From NCBI RefSeq assembly GCF_902499175.1, contig NZ_CABVQC010000035.1:1-64000 (forward strand): DNA of 64,000 nucleotides, read 5' to 3'. This stretch comes from Burkholderia aenigmatica (GTDB taxonomy: Bacteria > Pseudomonadota > Gammaproteobacteria > Burkholderiales > Burkholderiaceae). The position numbers and the translations under genes are program-made. This document shows positions 27,726 to 36,234 of the stretch, one piece after another (positions within the stretch are counted from its first letter, which is position 1; each line of letters starts with the position of its first letter). The notes beneath the pieces are model-generated. The model was not told where the DNA came from and did no database searches. It worked only from the letters and a program-made list of their open reading frames with translations.

Positions 27726-28337
27726 TCAGCGCGTCGCGATCGCCACTGCCGCACCGGCCATCGCGGTCGCGCTCGTGCGGTTGGCGATCCGCTTCGCGCG
27801 CGCCGACGTCAGGAAAGTCCGTGCGCGCGATGCAAGCAGCGACCAGAAGCAGTCGGCCAGGATCAGGACCGCGAGCATCGTGCCGACCAGTTCGGCCCAT
27901 GCGGTCACGCCGACGTGCGCGAGATCGACGATGGTCGGCAGCAGCGCGAGATAGAAAACGGCGATCTTCGGATTGCCGAGCGTCACGGCCATGCCCGCGA
28001 CGAACATGCGCCACGGCGACTGGCCGCGCGGCAGGTCGTCGGCGCCGGTCTCGGTCGGTGCGGTCCACATCTTCCATGCGAGGAACAGCAGGTACGCGAC
28101 GCCGAGCAGCTTCAGTACGATCAGGCCCGTCTCGAACGTGCGGGCGAACGCGGACAGCCCCGCGACCGCGAGCGTGAGCCACAGCGCTTCGCCGAGCCAC
28201 ATGGCCGCCAGGAACGGCAGCACGTCCCGCACGCCGTTCGTCAACACGCGCGCGACCAGCGCGGCGACGCTCGGCCCGGGCGTGCCGGCGGTGACGAGCA
28301 GGGTGACAGCGAAGACGGCGAGCGCGGACAGCGTCAT
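27726..28337 (-). CDS. LysE-family amino-acid exporter
   Basis: A 203-residue inner-membrane protein of the LysE/RhtB family, starting MTLSALAVFAVTLLVTAGTP with the conserved TPGP near residue 20. About six hydrophobic segments follow, and GNPKIAVFYLALLPTIV near residue 120 is the family signature. It exports an amino acid or metabolite. It diverges from the GNAT gene across 86 bases that hold an inverted repeat, and may be co-transcribed with the hydrolase downstream. Confidence 0.92.
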   Translation of the reverse strand: MTLSALAVFAVTLLVTAGTPGPSVAALVARVLTNGVRDVLPFLAAMWLGEALWLTLAVAGLSAFARTFETGLIVLKLLGVAYLLFLAWKMWTAPTETGADDLPRGQSPWRMFVAGMAVTLGNPKIAVFYLALLPTIVDLAHVGVTAWAELVGTMLAVLILADCFWSLLASRARTFLTSARAKRIANRTSATAMAGAAVAIATR

Positions 28338-28360
28338 GACGGACCTCGTGGGCGGGCGTT

Positions 28361-28387
28361 CGAAACGTATGAAGTTTCGATTATAGT
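28361..28387 (+). promoter_or_regulatory. Operator-like repeat and -10 between lysE-type and GNAT genes
   Basis: CGAAAC (28361-28366) and GTTTCG (28374-28379) form a perfect 6-7-6 inverted repeat. TATAGT (28382-28387) follows, with a -35-like TTCGAA at 28359-28364 spaced 17 bases. A regulator bound to the repeat would cover the spacer of this rightward promoter. The regulator is not identified. Confidence 0.45.
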
Positions 28388-28423
28388 GACGGCCGTTCCA
28401 GACTGTCTGCCTGAGTTGCCGTC

Positions 28424-28951
28424 ATGACTGCATCGATCCTGATCCGTCCCGCCACGCGGGAAGACGCGGCCGCGATGGCCGCCGTCGAAGTGGCTGCCGC
28501 GCAGCGGTTTCGCGAAATCGGCATGACCCACATCGCGGAAGCCGAGCCGACCGATACGGCCGCCGTGCTCGTGCGCATCGATGGCGGCCGGGCTTATGTG
28601 GCGGTCGATGCGCACGGCGCGTGCGTCGGGTTTGCGTTCTACCGGCTGCTGGATGCGCAGCGGCTTTATCTGGAAGAACTGGATGTCGCGCCGTCGCATG
28701 CCGGACAGCGGATCGGCGCGCGGCTGATCGAACAGGTGATGGCGCGCGCGGCGCAGGACGGCATCGCGGAGGTCGTGCTGTCGACGTTTCGCGAGGCGCC
28801 GTGGAATGCGCCGTACTACGCGCGCCTGGGTTTCGAGGTGCTCGACGACGCGATGCTCGACGATATGCTGCGTACCATTCGCGCGTATCACGTGTCGCTC
28901 GGGCTCGACGAGACACAGCGCGTATTCATGCGGTTGCGCGTTTCGGGCTGA
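28424..28951 (+). CDS. GNAT-family N-acetyltransferase
   Basis: A 175-residue GCN5-related acetyltransferase. ILIRPATREDAAAMAAVEVA opens the fold, the acetyl-CoA loop is LDVAPSHAGQRIGARLIEQV near residue 85, and APYYARLGFEVLDD near residue 127 is the late strand motif. The cytoplasmic acceptor substrate (amino acid, antibiotic or amine) cannot be inferred. It is a single gene, convergent with the next LysR. Confidence 0.92.
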   Translation: MTASILIRPATREDAAAMAAVEVAAAQRFREIGMTHIAEAEPTDTAAVLVRIDGGRAYVAVDAHGACVGFAFYRLLDAQRLYLEELDVAPSHAGQRIGARLIEQVMARAAQDGIAEVVLSTFREAPWNAPYYARLGFEVLDDAMLDDMLRTIRAYHVSLGLDETQRVFMRLRVSG

Positions 28952-28995
28952 GCAGGCCCGGCGAGCCATGGTGTCGGCTGCAGCCCGATTCGTTG

Positions 28996-29913
28996 TCAGC
29001 GCAATGCGTCGCTCCCGGTCAACGGCAGCGACGCGAACGCGGCTTCCACGTGCGCCAGAAAGTCCGAAGCGGGCCGCGTCAGTTGCAGCCCCGGCGGCGT
29101 AAGCCGGTACAACTGCAGCGGTGGCGGCGACAACGGTAGCGGCAGCGGCGTCAGCTTCTGGCCGAACACGGTTTCCGCGAGCGAGAGCCGGGTCCACGAG
29201 AAAATCGCATCGTTGGTCATCATCAGGCTGTAGAACAGCGCATACGACGTGCAGCGCGTGATGCAGCGCGGCGGGGGCAGGCCCGCGTGCGCATGCAGGT
29301 CACGGATGTACGTGGGGAAGTTGTCGCTTGCGTCGGCGTGGATCCATTCCGCGTCGCGCAGCGCCTCGAGCGATGTCGCGCCGGCGAAGCGCCCGTTCTC
29401 GCGAGTGACGAATGCGGTGTCGAACGTGCGGATCGCCTTGATGTCGACCGACTCGGCAATGGGGCCCGTGACGGCGACGAAGGCGAGATCGAGCGTGCGA
29501 TTGCGCAACTGTTCCGAGAGCAGGTTGAACGTCAGTTCACGCAGTTCGCACTCGACGTTCGGCCAGTGGCGGCGGAACGCGGCGTAGGCCTCGGCAAAGC
29601 CCGTCACCGCGACGATCGGCGTGAAACCGATCACGAGCCGTCCGTCCCGCAGCCCCTTCATGTGCGCCATGTCCTCGCTCGCCCGTTCGAGCTCGCGCAC
29701 GACGGCCTGGGCGCGCCCCAGCAGCGCGTCGCCTTCCGGCGTCGGCGCGACGCCCCACGGCTTGCGCTCGAGGAGCGGTACGCCGAATTCGTTCTCCAGT
29801 TCCTGGATCGCCTTGCTGATGGCCGGCTGCGTGACGTGCAGGGTCCGGGCCGCGGCCTTGATGCTGCCGGCCGTCGTGACCGCGACGAGCGCGCGCAATT
29901 GATGAATTTTCAT
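28996..29913 (-). CDS. LysR-family regulator of the adjacent amidohydrolase operon
   Basis: A 305-residue LysR-type regulator with helix-turn-helix at residues 1-60 (MKIHQLRALVAVTTAGSIKA; HVTQPAISKAIQELENEFGV) and effector domain from about 90 (RLVIGFTPIVAVTGFAEAYA). It diverges from the M20 amidohydrolase-porin-symporter operon, the usual arrangement for a dedicated activator. A perfect 9-bp inverted repeat overlaps its own start codon, which suggests autoregulation. Confidence 0.92.
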   Translation of the reverse strand: MKIHQLRALVAVTTAGSIKAAARTLHVTQPAISKAIQELENEFGVPLLERKPWGVAPTPEGDALLGRAQAVVRELERASEDMAHMKGLRDGRLVIGFTPIVAVTGFAEAYAAFRRHWPNVECELRELTFNLLSEQLRNRTLDLAFVAVTGPIAESVDIKAIRTFDTAFVTRENGRFAGATSLEALRDAEWIHADASDNFPTYIRDLHAHAGLPPPRCITRCTSYALFYSLMMTNDAIFSWTRLSLAETVFGQKLTPLPLPLSPPPLQLYRLTPPGLQLTRPASDFLAHVEAAFASLPLTGSDALR

Positions 29914-29948
29914 GATGCGGAAGATATTACCAAAAGTTATCCGCATCA
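29913..29948. promoter_or_regulatory. Perfect 9-bp inverted repeat, candidate LysR operator
   Basis: TGATGCGGA (29913-29921) and TCCGCATCA (29940-29948) are exact complements with an 18-base AT-rich centre. The left arm begins at the start codon of the divergent LysR gene. Binding here could repress the regulator and position it to activate the rightward operon, for which TATGCT at 29983-29988 is a possible -10. Confidence 0.6.
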
Positions 29949-30031
29949 AAATTCGTGAGTTTTTTGACCCGAAACGCGTCTCTATGCTTGGCCGAGACGG
30001 TCGCGACGCGGCCGATTCCACGGAGCCATTC

Positions 30032-31219
30032 ATGACGCAGAACCTTGCTCACGTACTCGCGGCAATTCGCGAGTCGGAGCCCCGATTCGTGGCGATCCGC
30101 CACGACATCCACGCCCATCCCGAACTCGGTTTCGCCGAGACCCGCACCGCGCAGCTCGTCGCCGAACAGCTCGCCGCATGGGGGTACGACGTGACGACGG
30201 GCGTGGGCGGCACGGGTGTCGTCGGCCAATTGCGGCGCGGCGCGTCGGCGCGCACGCTCGGCCTGCGCGCCGACATGGACGCGCTGCCGATCGAGGAGGC
30301 GACGGGGCTGCCGTATGCGAGCACGGTGGCGCGCACGATGCACGCGTGCGGACACGACGGCCATACGGCGATCCTGCTGGCCGCCGCTCACTATCTCGCT
30401 GAACAGGGCCGGTTCGACGGCGCGCTCAACGTGATTTTCCAGCCGGCCGAGGAAGGGCTCGGTGGCGCAAAGCGGATGATCGACGACGGCCTGTTCGAAC
30501 GTTTCCCCTGTGAACGCGTGTATGCGCTGCACAACGCGCCGGGCGTGCCGGTCGGCCATTTCGCGCTGCGCTACGGGCCGATGATGGCCTCGTCCGATTC
30601 GGTGACGATCACCGTGACGGGCAAAGGCGGGCACGGCGCGATGCCGCAACTCGCGAGCGATCCGATCGTCGCGGGCGCGCAAATCGTGACCGCGCTGCAA
30701 TCGATCGTCTCCCGCAACGTCGATCCGCTGAAACCGGCCGTCGTGACCGTCGGCACGTTCCATGCGGGCACCGCGCCGAACGTGATTCCGGAAACCGCGA
30801 CGCTGCAGTTGTCGGTGCGTGCGCTCGATGCGGCGACGCGCGACGAAATCGAGGCGCGGATCCGCCGGATCGTCGACGCGCAGGCGCAAGCGTTCGGGAT
30901 GACCGCGCAGATCGAATACCAGTCGATCTCGCGCGTCGTGGACAACGACCATGCGGCGTCGGATCTCGCGGTCGAGACGATCTCGGCGCTGGCTGGCGAG
31001 GGCGCGCTCATGCTGTTGCCCGACGGCGTGATGGGCAGCGAGGATTTCTCGTGGATGACCGAATGCGTACCGGGCTGCTACGTGCTGATCGGTAACGGCG
31101 TCGATTCCCGGGGCGGGTGTTCGGTGCACAACCCGGGTTACGACTTCAACGACACCGCGTTGAGCTGGGGGGCGGCCTATTTCGCCGGTATCGCCGAACG
31201 CTTCCTGAAGGCGGGCTGA
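30032..31219 (+). CDS. M20-family amidohydrolase (hippurate-hydrolase-like)
   Basis: A 395-residue metal-dependent amidohydrolase of the hippurate/IAA-amino-acid hydrolase group. Metal ligands lie in HACGHDGHTA near residue 103, QPAEEGLGGAKRMI near 140 and the late GSEDFSWM near 340; GKGGHGAMPQLASDP near 195 starts the dimerisation domain. It releases the free amino acid and acid from an N-acyl amino acid in the cytoplasm. The ATG at 30032 follows GGAG at six bases. Porin and symporter genes downstream probably import its substrate. Confidence 0.92.
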   Translation: MTQNLAHVLAAIRESEPRFVAIRHDIHAHPELGFAETRTAQLVAEQLAAWGYDVTTGVGGTGVVGQLRRGASARTLGLRADMDALPIEEATGLPYASTVARTMHACGHDGHTAILLAAAHYLAEQGRFDGALNVIFQPAEEGLGGAKRMIDDGLFERFPCERVYALHNAPGVPVGHFALRYGPMMASSDSVTITVTGKGGHGAMPQLASDPIVAGAQIVTALQSIVSRNVDPLKPAVVTVGTFHAGTAPNVIPETATLQLSVRALDAATRDEIEARIRRIVDAQAQAFGMTAQIEYQSISRVVDNDHAASDLAVETISALAGEGALMLLPDGVMGSEDFSWMTECVPGCYVLIGNGVDSRGGCSVHNPGYDFNDTALSWGAAYFAGIAERFLKAG

Positions 31220-31279
31220 CGACGGCGCACAGGAGACGCGCCGGCCGGAGATGGATCGAATTGACAATAAGGATAGCGA

Positions 31280-32452
31280 ATGAAGAAGCGATTTGCATTT
31301 GGCGTGGCCTGTCTCGCGCTCGGCGCAGGCAACGCGCGTGCCGTGCCCTATCAGGACGTGTTGCTGGCGGCGGTGCCCGAGTACAACGGTCGACTGACGG
31401 AGGGTGTCGCGTTGTACGGCTCGGTCGACATGGGGATCAACTACCAGACGGTCGGCGGCCATTCGCTGTGGCAGACGCAGAGCGGCGGCGAGTGGACCTC
31501 CAAATTCGGCTTCTTCGGCCGTGAGAACCTTGGTGGCGGCTGGCGCGCCGAGTTCAACCTCGAAAGCGGGTTTCTCGCGAACAACGGCGCGCAGCAGGAC
31601 AAGCAGTCGACTTACAACCGGCAGTCTTGGGTCGGCCTGACGTCGGACAGCTACGGGCGGCTGCGTCTCGGCAAGCAGATCGGCACGGCGCTGCCGCTGT
31701 TCATCGACGTGTTCGGCACGGTGGGCACGAACTCGGTCTATACGTGGCTGGGCGCGGCAGCCGTGCAGACGAGCCGCGGCGTCGGCTACAACTCGGACCT
31801 CGGGCCAGGGGCGACGCAATTGCCGGCGCGCGTCGACAACGCCATCACGTACCGTACGCCGATCGTCGCGGGCACCACGTCGCTGATGCTGATGTATGCG
31901 CCGAGCAACGTGGCCGGGCGCGCGCCCACGGCGTCCGCGCAAGGCGCGCTGCTGCAGTGGTACAACGGCTCGACCTATCTGGCCGCGAGCTACAACCAGG
32001 TGTGGGGCGTCAACGGGGCAAGCACCGTGCGCAACGACCTGTACGGGCTCGGTGCTGTTTATGACACGGGGCGGATCGTGCTGTCCGCATCGTTCAACCA
32101 GTACGCGCCGAAGCTGGCCGGCGACGGCATCGCGCGCGTCTACACGGTCGGCGCGATCGTGCCGTTCGGCGTCAATGCGATTCGCGCGTCGGTCGTCTAT
32201 CGCGATACGTCGGGCGTACGCGACGCGGCCGGCCAGCCGGCCAAGGACTCGGCGCTCGGCGCGATGCTCGGCTACGACTACCTGCTGTCGAAACGCACGG
32301 GCCTCTATGCGCGCGCCGGGTTCATCCGCAACTACGGCATCTCGACCGTGTTGCTGAACGGCAACCCGCTGCCGACCGAACCGGGCGGCACCGCACCGCG
32401 CACCGGGACGACACCCGTGACGCTGTCGCTCGGTATGTACCACAACTTCTGA
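31280..32452 (+). CDS. Outer-membrane porin (Burkholderia OmpC type)
   Basis: A 390-residue porin. The signal peptide MKKRFAFGVACLALGAGNAR ends near AVP. VALYGSVDMGINYQTVGG is the first strand after an unusually long 35-residue N-terminal stretch. RQSWVGLTSDSYGRLRLGKQ forms the typical strand near residue 120, and the last strand ends with GMYHNF. AAGGATAGCG precedes the ATG. It is 60 bases downstream of the amidohydrolase and likely in the same operon. Confidence 0.92.
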   Translation: MKKRFAFGVACLALGAGNARAVPYQDVLLAAVPEYNGRLTEGVALYGSVDMGINYQTVGGHSLWQTQSGGEWTSKFGFFGRENLGGGWRAEFNLESGFLANNGAQQDKQSTYNRQSWVGLTSDSYGRLRLGKQIGTALPLFIDVFGTVGTNSVYTWLGAAAVQTSRGVGYNSDLGPGATQLPARVDNAITYRTPIVAGTTSLMLMYAPSNVAGRAPTASAQGALLQWYNGSTYLAASYNQVWGVNGASTVRNDLYGLGAVYDTGRIVLSASFNQYAPKLAGDGIARVYTVGAIVPFGVNAIRASVVYRDTSGVRDAAGQPAKDSALGAMLGYDYLLSKRTGLYARAGFIRNYGISTVLLNGNPLPTEPGGTAPRTGTTPVTLSLGMYHNF

Positions 32453-32466
32453 ACGGGAATTTTCCG

Positions 32467-33759
32467 ATGCATACCCTGAATCGCACGGCCGCCGCGCCGG
32501 TCGATGCCGCGCCGCGCGTGACGCGCCGCACGGTCGTTGCGGCCGCACTCGGCAACGGGCTCGAATTCTTCGACTTCACCGTCTACAGTTTCTTCGCCGC
32601 ACTGATCGGCAAGCTGTTCTTTCCCGCGTCGAGCGACGTAGGCGCGCTGATGCTGTCGCTCGCGACGTTCGGTGTCGGCTTCGTCGCGCGGCCGCTCGGC
32701 AGCGTCGCGATCGGCGCCTATGCGGACCGTGCCGGGCGCAAGCCTGCACTCGTGCTGACGGTCGCATTGATGGCGCTCGGCACCGGGATCATCGGCTTCG
32801 CGCCGACCTATGCGCAGATCGGCATCGCCGCGCCGCTGCTGATCGTCATCGGGCGCTTGCTGCAGGGCTTTTCGGCGGGGGGCGAAGTCGGCGCCGCGAC
32901 GACCCTGCTGATGGAGTCGGGCGACACCGGCCGGCGCGGCGAGCGGGTGAGCTGGCAGATGGCGAGCCAGGGCGGCGCGACGCTGGTCGGCGCGTTCGTC
33001 GCGCTGACGCTGTCGCGCGCACTGTCGCCCGAGGCGCTGCACGCGTGGGGATGGCGCGTACCGTTCGTGCTCGGTCTGCTGATCGGCCCGGTCGGCTTCT
33101 ATCTGCGGCGTCACCTCGACGATACGCTGCCGCACGCGGCGGCCGGCGCACCGCGCGAGCGTGCGCGCATTCCGTGGCGGCAGGTCGTGGCCGGCACGCT
33201 GCTCGTGATCGGCGGCACGTCGACCACCTATACGATCGTGTTTTTCCTGCCGTCGTTCCTGACGCTGACCGTCGGCATGCCGGCGTCGGTATCGCTGCTG
33301 TCGGGTTGCGCGGCGGGTGCCGTGCTGTTGATCGGTTCGCCGTTCGCGGGGCGGCTCGCGGATCGCGTGCGTCGTCGCAAGCGGCTGGTGGGCGTGACGT
33401 GCGTCGCGTCGGCCGTGCTCGTGCTGCCGGCGTTTTACGCGATGAGCGTGTGGCCGTCGGTGGTTACCGCGGTCGCGGTCGTGATCGTGCTGATCGGCTT
33501 GATGACGCTGTCGAGTCCCGCCGGTTTCGTGATGATTCTCGATGCATTCCGGCCCGAAGTGCGGGCGATGTCGCTTGGGATGATCTATGCGCTCGGCGTG
33601 ACGATTTTCGGCGGGTTCGCACAACTGATCGTCGGTGCGATGTGGCGCGCGACCGGCAGTTTTTACGCGCCTGCGTGGTATGTGCTGGGATGCAGCGCGG
33701 CGAGCCTGGTCGGTCTGGCGTTGTTCGTGGACGCGCCCGCCGTGGACGGCAGGCGGTGA
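32467..33759 (+). CDS. MFS metabolite:proton symporter (MHS family)
   Basis: A 430-residue inner-membrane carrier of the metabolite:H+ symporter branch. NGLEFFDFTVYSFFAALIGK opens helix 1, the loop signature is ARPLGSVAIGAYADRAGRKP near residue 75, and GRLLQGFSAGGEVGAATTLL near residue 130 is the family hallmark. Twelve hydrophobic segments are visible. It starts 14 bases after the porin stop and completes the porin-symporter-hydrolase set for an acyl amino acid or aromatic acid. Confidence 0.92.
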   Translation: MHTLNRTAAAPVDAAPRVTRRTVVAAALGNGLEFFDFTVYSFFAALIGKLFFPASSDVGALMLSLATFGVGFVARPLGSVAIGAYADRAGRKPALVLTVALMALGTGIIGFAPTYAQIGIAAPLLIVIGRLLQGFSAGGEVGAATTLLMESGDTGRRGERVSWQMASQGGATLVGAFVALTLSRALSPEALHAWGWRVPFVLGLLIGPVGFYLRRHLDDTLPHAAAGAPRERARIPWRQVVAGTLLVIGGTSTTYTIVFFLPSFLTLTVGMPASVSLLSGCAAGAVLLIGSPFAGRLADRVRRRKRLVGVTCVASAVLVLPAFYAMSVWPSVVTAVAVVIVLIGLMTLSSPAGFVMILDAFRPEVRAMSLGMIYALGVTIFGGFAQLIVGAMWRATGSFYAPAWYVLGCSAASLVGLALFVDAPAVDGRR

Positions 33760-33797
33760 GCGGGAAGGGCGAATGCGTTGCATGCTCGCCCGGTGGG

Positions 33798-33840
33798 GTG
33801 CGCGACGAGCGGACGGGCGAGGCCGGTCCGTTCGTCGCAC
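33798..33840. terminator. Imperfect hairpin between convergent symporter and reductase genes
   Basis: GTGCG-c-GACGA-g-CGGAC on the left faces GTCCG-t-TCGTC-GCAC on the right, 14 pairs interrupted by a mismatch and a bulge, with an 11-base loop. It lies in the 97-base convergent gap and could end transcription from both sides. Confidence 0.45.
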
Positions 33841-33856
33841 GTGGCCTGCGGTGCGA

Positions 33857-34918
33857 TCAGGCCGCGTCGCTCAGCGCCGGGTAATCGGTGTAACCCGTTT
33901 CGCCTTCCGCGTAGAACGTCTCCGGCACCGGCCTGTTGAGCGGCGCGCCGAGTTCGAGGCGGCGCGGCAGGTCGGGGTTCGCGATGAACAGCTTGCCCCA
34001 TGCGATCGCGTCGGCGCTGCCGTTCGCGAGTGCGGCCTGCGCGGTGTCGAGCGTGAACTGCTCGTTCGCGATCAGCGGGCCGCCGAACGCTTCCTTCAGG
34101 CGCGGGCTCAAGTGATCGCCCGAATACGATTCGCGCGTGAAGATGAACGCGATCTTGCGGCGGCCGAGTTCGCGCGCGACATAGCCGAACGTTGCCGCCG
34201 GATCGGAATCGCCCATCGTATGCGCGTCGCCGCGCGGTGCAAGGTGCACGCCGACACGGCCGGCGCCCCACACGTCGATCGCGGCATCGACCACTTCGAG
34301 CAGCAGGCGTGCGCGGTTCTCGACCGGGCCGCCGTACGCATCGGTGCGGCGATTGGTGCTGTCCTGCAAGAACTGGTCGAGCAGGTAGCCGTTCGCGCCG
34401 TGGATCTCGACACCGTCGAAGCCGGCGGCCTTCGCATTCTCGGCACCCTTGCGGTACGCAGCGACGATGCCCGGGATTTCGTCGAGTTCGAGTGCGCGCG
34501 GCGTCACGTACGGGCGCTGCGGGCGCACGAGGCTCACGTGGCCGCCCGCGGCGATCGCGCTCGGCGCGACCGGCAGGTCGCCGTTCAGGAACACCGGGTC
34601 GGAGATCCGGCCGACGTGCCAAAGCTGCAGCACGATGCGCCCACCGGCCGCATGCACGGCCTGCGTCACCTGCTTCCAGCCCTCGACCTGCTCGTCGGAC
34701 CAGATGCCGGGCGTGTCCGCATAGCCGACGCCCTGCGGTGTGACCGACGTTGCCTCGGTAATGATCAGGCCGGCCGTTGCGCGCTCGGTGTAGTAGCGGG
34801 CCATCAGTGCGTTCGGCACGCGTGCCGCACCCGCGCGGGAGCGGGTGAGCGGCGCCATCACGATGCGGTTCGGCAGGGTCAGGTCACCGAGGGTGACGGG
34901 ATCGAACAGGGTGGGCAT
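33857..34918 (-). CDS. Old-yellow-enzyme alkene reductase (NemA-like)
   Basis: A 353-residue FMN-dependent ene-reductase. MPTLFDPVTLGDLTLPNRIV, then MAPLTRSRA, begins the barrel; the active-site region HGANGYLLDQFLQDSTNRRT is near residue 180 and WGKLFIANPDLPRRL near residue 315. It reduces activated C=C bonds of enones, nitro-esters or N-ethylmaleimide-type electrophiles with NADPH. The ATG at 34918 is chosen over an upstream in-frame ATG because the family starts here. The ArsR gene 82 bases upstream on the same strand is its likely regulator. Confidence 0.92.
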   Translation of the reverse strand: MPTLFDPVTLGDLTLPNRIVMAPLTRSRAGAARVPNALMARYYTERATAGLIITEATSVTPQGVGYADTPGIWSDEQVEGWKQVTQAVHAAGGRIVLQLWHVGRISDPVFLNGDLPVAPSAIAAGGHVSLVRPQRPYVTPRALELDEIPGIVAAYRKGAENAKAAGFDGVEIHGANGYLLDQFLQDSTNRRTDAYGGPVENRARLLLEVVDAAIDVWGAGRVGVHLAPRGDAHTMGDSDPAATFGYVARELGRRKIAFIFTRESYSGDHLSPRLKEAFGGPLIANEQFTLDTAQAALANGSADAIAWGKLFIANPDLPRRLELGAPLNRPVPETFYAEGETGYTDYPALSDAA

Positions 34919-35000
34919 GGCAAATAACCTCTTCACGAAAGGCGGGCAGCCGTCGCGTCATGGGCGACCGCAACCCGCATGGCCGGTTCGGCCGTGTTGG

Positions 35001-35309
35001 CTAGAGTTCGCGGCGCAGGGCGTCGTGAAATGCGTCGATGACGGCCTCGTTGCGCTGAAAAAACGCCCACTGGCCGATCCGCGTCGACGTCACGAGCCCC
35101 GCGCGCTGTAGCGTCGCGAGGTGCGCGGAGACGGTCGATTGCGACAGCCCGCAGCGCGCGTCGATCTGGCCCGCGCAGACGCCGTGTTCGTACGGCAGCG
35201 TCTGGTTCGGGAAATGCACGTCCGGCGTTTTCAGCCAGACAAGGATTTCCCGGCGTACGGGGTTCGAGAGCGCTTTCAGGATCGCTTCGATGTCGAGTTC
35301 GGTCGGCAT
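35001..35309 (-). CDS. ArsR-family winged-helix repressor
   Basis: A 102-residue ArsR/SmtB-type repressor. The recognition helix is CGLSQSTVSAHLATLQRAGL near residue 55 and the N-terminus ALSNPVRREILVWLK is typical. Cys43 (HGVCAGQ) and Cys52 (DARCGLS) could form a thiol switch rather than a metal site. It lies just upstream of the ene-reductase on the same strand. A perfect ATATCG-N8-CGATAT operator lies 56 bases upstream. Confidence 0.88.
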   Translation of the reverse strand: MPTELDIEAILKALSNPVRREILVWLKTPDVHFPNQTLPYEHGVCAGQIDARCGLSQSTVSAHLATLQRAGLVTSTRIGQWAFFQRNEAVIDAFHDALRREL

Positions 35310-35364
35310 GGAGAGGTGGGGTGTTTCGGTCGGGCAACCAGGTATCGTCGATGGGCGAATCTTA

Positions 35365-35384
35365 TATCGGAATGTGACGATATG
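35365..35384. promoter_or_regulatory. ArsR-type operator ATATCG-N8-CGATAT
   Basis: A perfect 6-8-6 inverted repeat in the AT-rich region before the ArsR gene, positioned for autorepression of the ArsR-reductase pair. Confidence 0.6.
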
Positions 35385-35472
35385 TTTGAAAGCATTGTTG
35401 CCAATGGGGTTGATAGAGAACGGCTGTCGCAGGGCATCAAGGCTGGCTGGGCCATCTGACGCCCGAGCGAAC

Positions 35473-35512
35473 CGGTGGCTTGCCGAATCGACGCAGGGTC
35501 GGCAAGCCACCG
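35473..35512 (-). terminator. 14-bp perfect hairpin downstream of the TetR gene
   Basis: CGGTGGCTTGCCGA (35473-35486) pairs exactly with TCGGCAAGCCACCG (35499-35512) around a 12-base loop, 18 bases after the TetR stop read leftward. There is no U tract, so it is either a factor-assisted terminator or a structural element. Confidence 0.5.
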
Positions 35513-35529
35513 CCGCACGTTGGCGGGCG

Positions 35530-36084
35530 TCAGCCGTTCGAGCGCGTCATCGCCAGCAATTCGTCGATGAATGCCTTGCGCTGCGTCGGGTCCAGCGGAC
35601 GTACCCCACATACTTCATCGAACCACAATCCTTCGACGGCAAAGCGGATGATCCGCGCGGTCCGTTCCGGCAACGCGTCCCGGCTCAGCAATTCCGTCCA
35701 GCGGGCAGCGTGGCCCGCATAGACGGGGAGCAGGCTCGGCTCCAGGAGCAGGCTGCCGATCACGGCCGACAAGCTTCTGCCCTGGAGCGCTTGCTCGGAG
35801 CTTGCGATGATGTACGCGCGGGTCCAGGCCCCGGGCTGGCCGTCCGCCAGTGCGGCGTCGGTCACGGCCTGCTCGAAGGTGGTCGCTTCGAAATGCAGCA
35901 GCCCTGCGAGGAGTTCCGACTTGCTCGAGAAGTGATAGAGCAGCCCCCCCTTGCTGATGCCTGCAACTGACGCGGCCTCGGCAAGGGTTAATCCCAGGAT
36001 GCCTTTGTCCTGCAGGATTTTTCGTGAGGCTTCGAATATTTTTCTCTTGGTGTCGCCAATTTCGCTATCAATATTCTCGTTCAT
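35530..36084 (-). CDS. TetR-family repressor
   Basis: A 184-residue TetR/AcrR regulator. The helix-turn-helix is TLAEAASVAGISKGGLLYHF near residues 33-52, preceded by KRKIFEASRKILQDKG. The C-terminal ligand domain (WTRAYIIASSEQALQGRSLS) is of the BetI/TetR_C_6-like kind. It is divergent from the carboxylesterase-permease operon. The 150-base gap contains two identical 16-base sites, one near each gene, consistent with repression of both directions. Confidence 0.9.
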   Translation of the reverse strand: MNENIDSEIGDTKRKIFEASRKILQDKGILGLTLAEAASVAGISKGGLLYHFSSKSELLAGLLHFEATTFEQAVTDAALADGQPGAWTRAYIIASSEQALQGRSLSAVIGSLLLEPSLLPVYAGHAARWTELLSRDALPERTARIIRFAVEGLWFDEVCGVRPLDPTQRKAFIDELLAMTRSNG

Positions 36085-36118
36085 CGGGAATTGCGCGGAA
36101 AATGCACCGAAATAAGCC

Positions 36119-36134
36119 GTACCGGCTGGACGGT
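36119..36134. promoter_or_regulatory. TetR operator copy 1
   Basis: GTACCGGCTGGACGGT, an imperfect palindrome (ACCG-N6-CGGT), 35 bases upstream of the TetR start. It is identical in all 16 bases to copy 2, exactly 60 bases away. Confidence 0.65.
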
Positions 36135-36152
36135 GCATTATACAAATTCCCT

Positions 36153-36180
36153 TTGCCATTTTTTTTGAGTTCGGTACTGT
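36153..36180 (+). promoter_or_regulatory. Promoter of the carboxylesterase operon
   Basis: TTGCCA (36153-36158) and TACTGT (36175-36180) are separated by 16 bases. The -10 overlaps the first two bases of TetR operator copy 2, so bound repressor would block RNA polymerase. Confidence 0.5.
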
Positions 36181-36194
36181 ACCGGCTGGACGGT
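36179..36194. promoter_or_regulatory. TetR operator copy 2
   Basis: GTACCGGCTGGACGGT, same as copy 1, followed by ATAC. It lies 40 bases before the esterase start and on the start side of its promoter. Confidence 0.65.
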
Positions 36195-36234
36195 ATACAT
36201 CACGTCAACGAACCTCGAACCCCTCTACCCGGGC

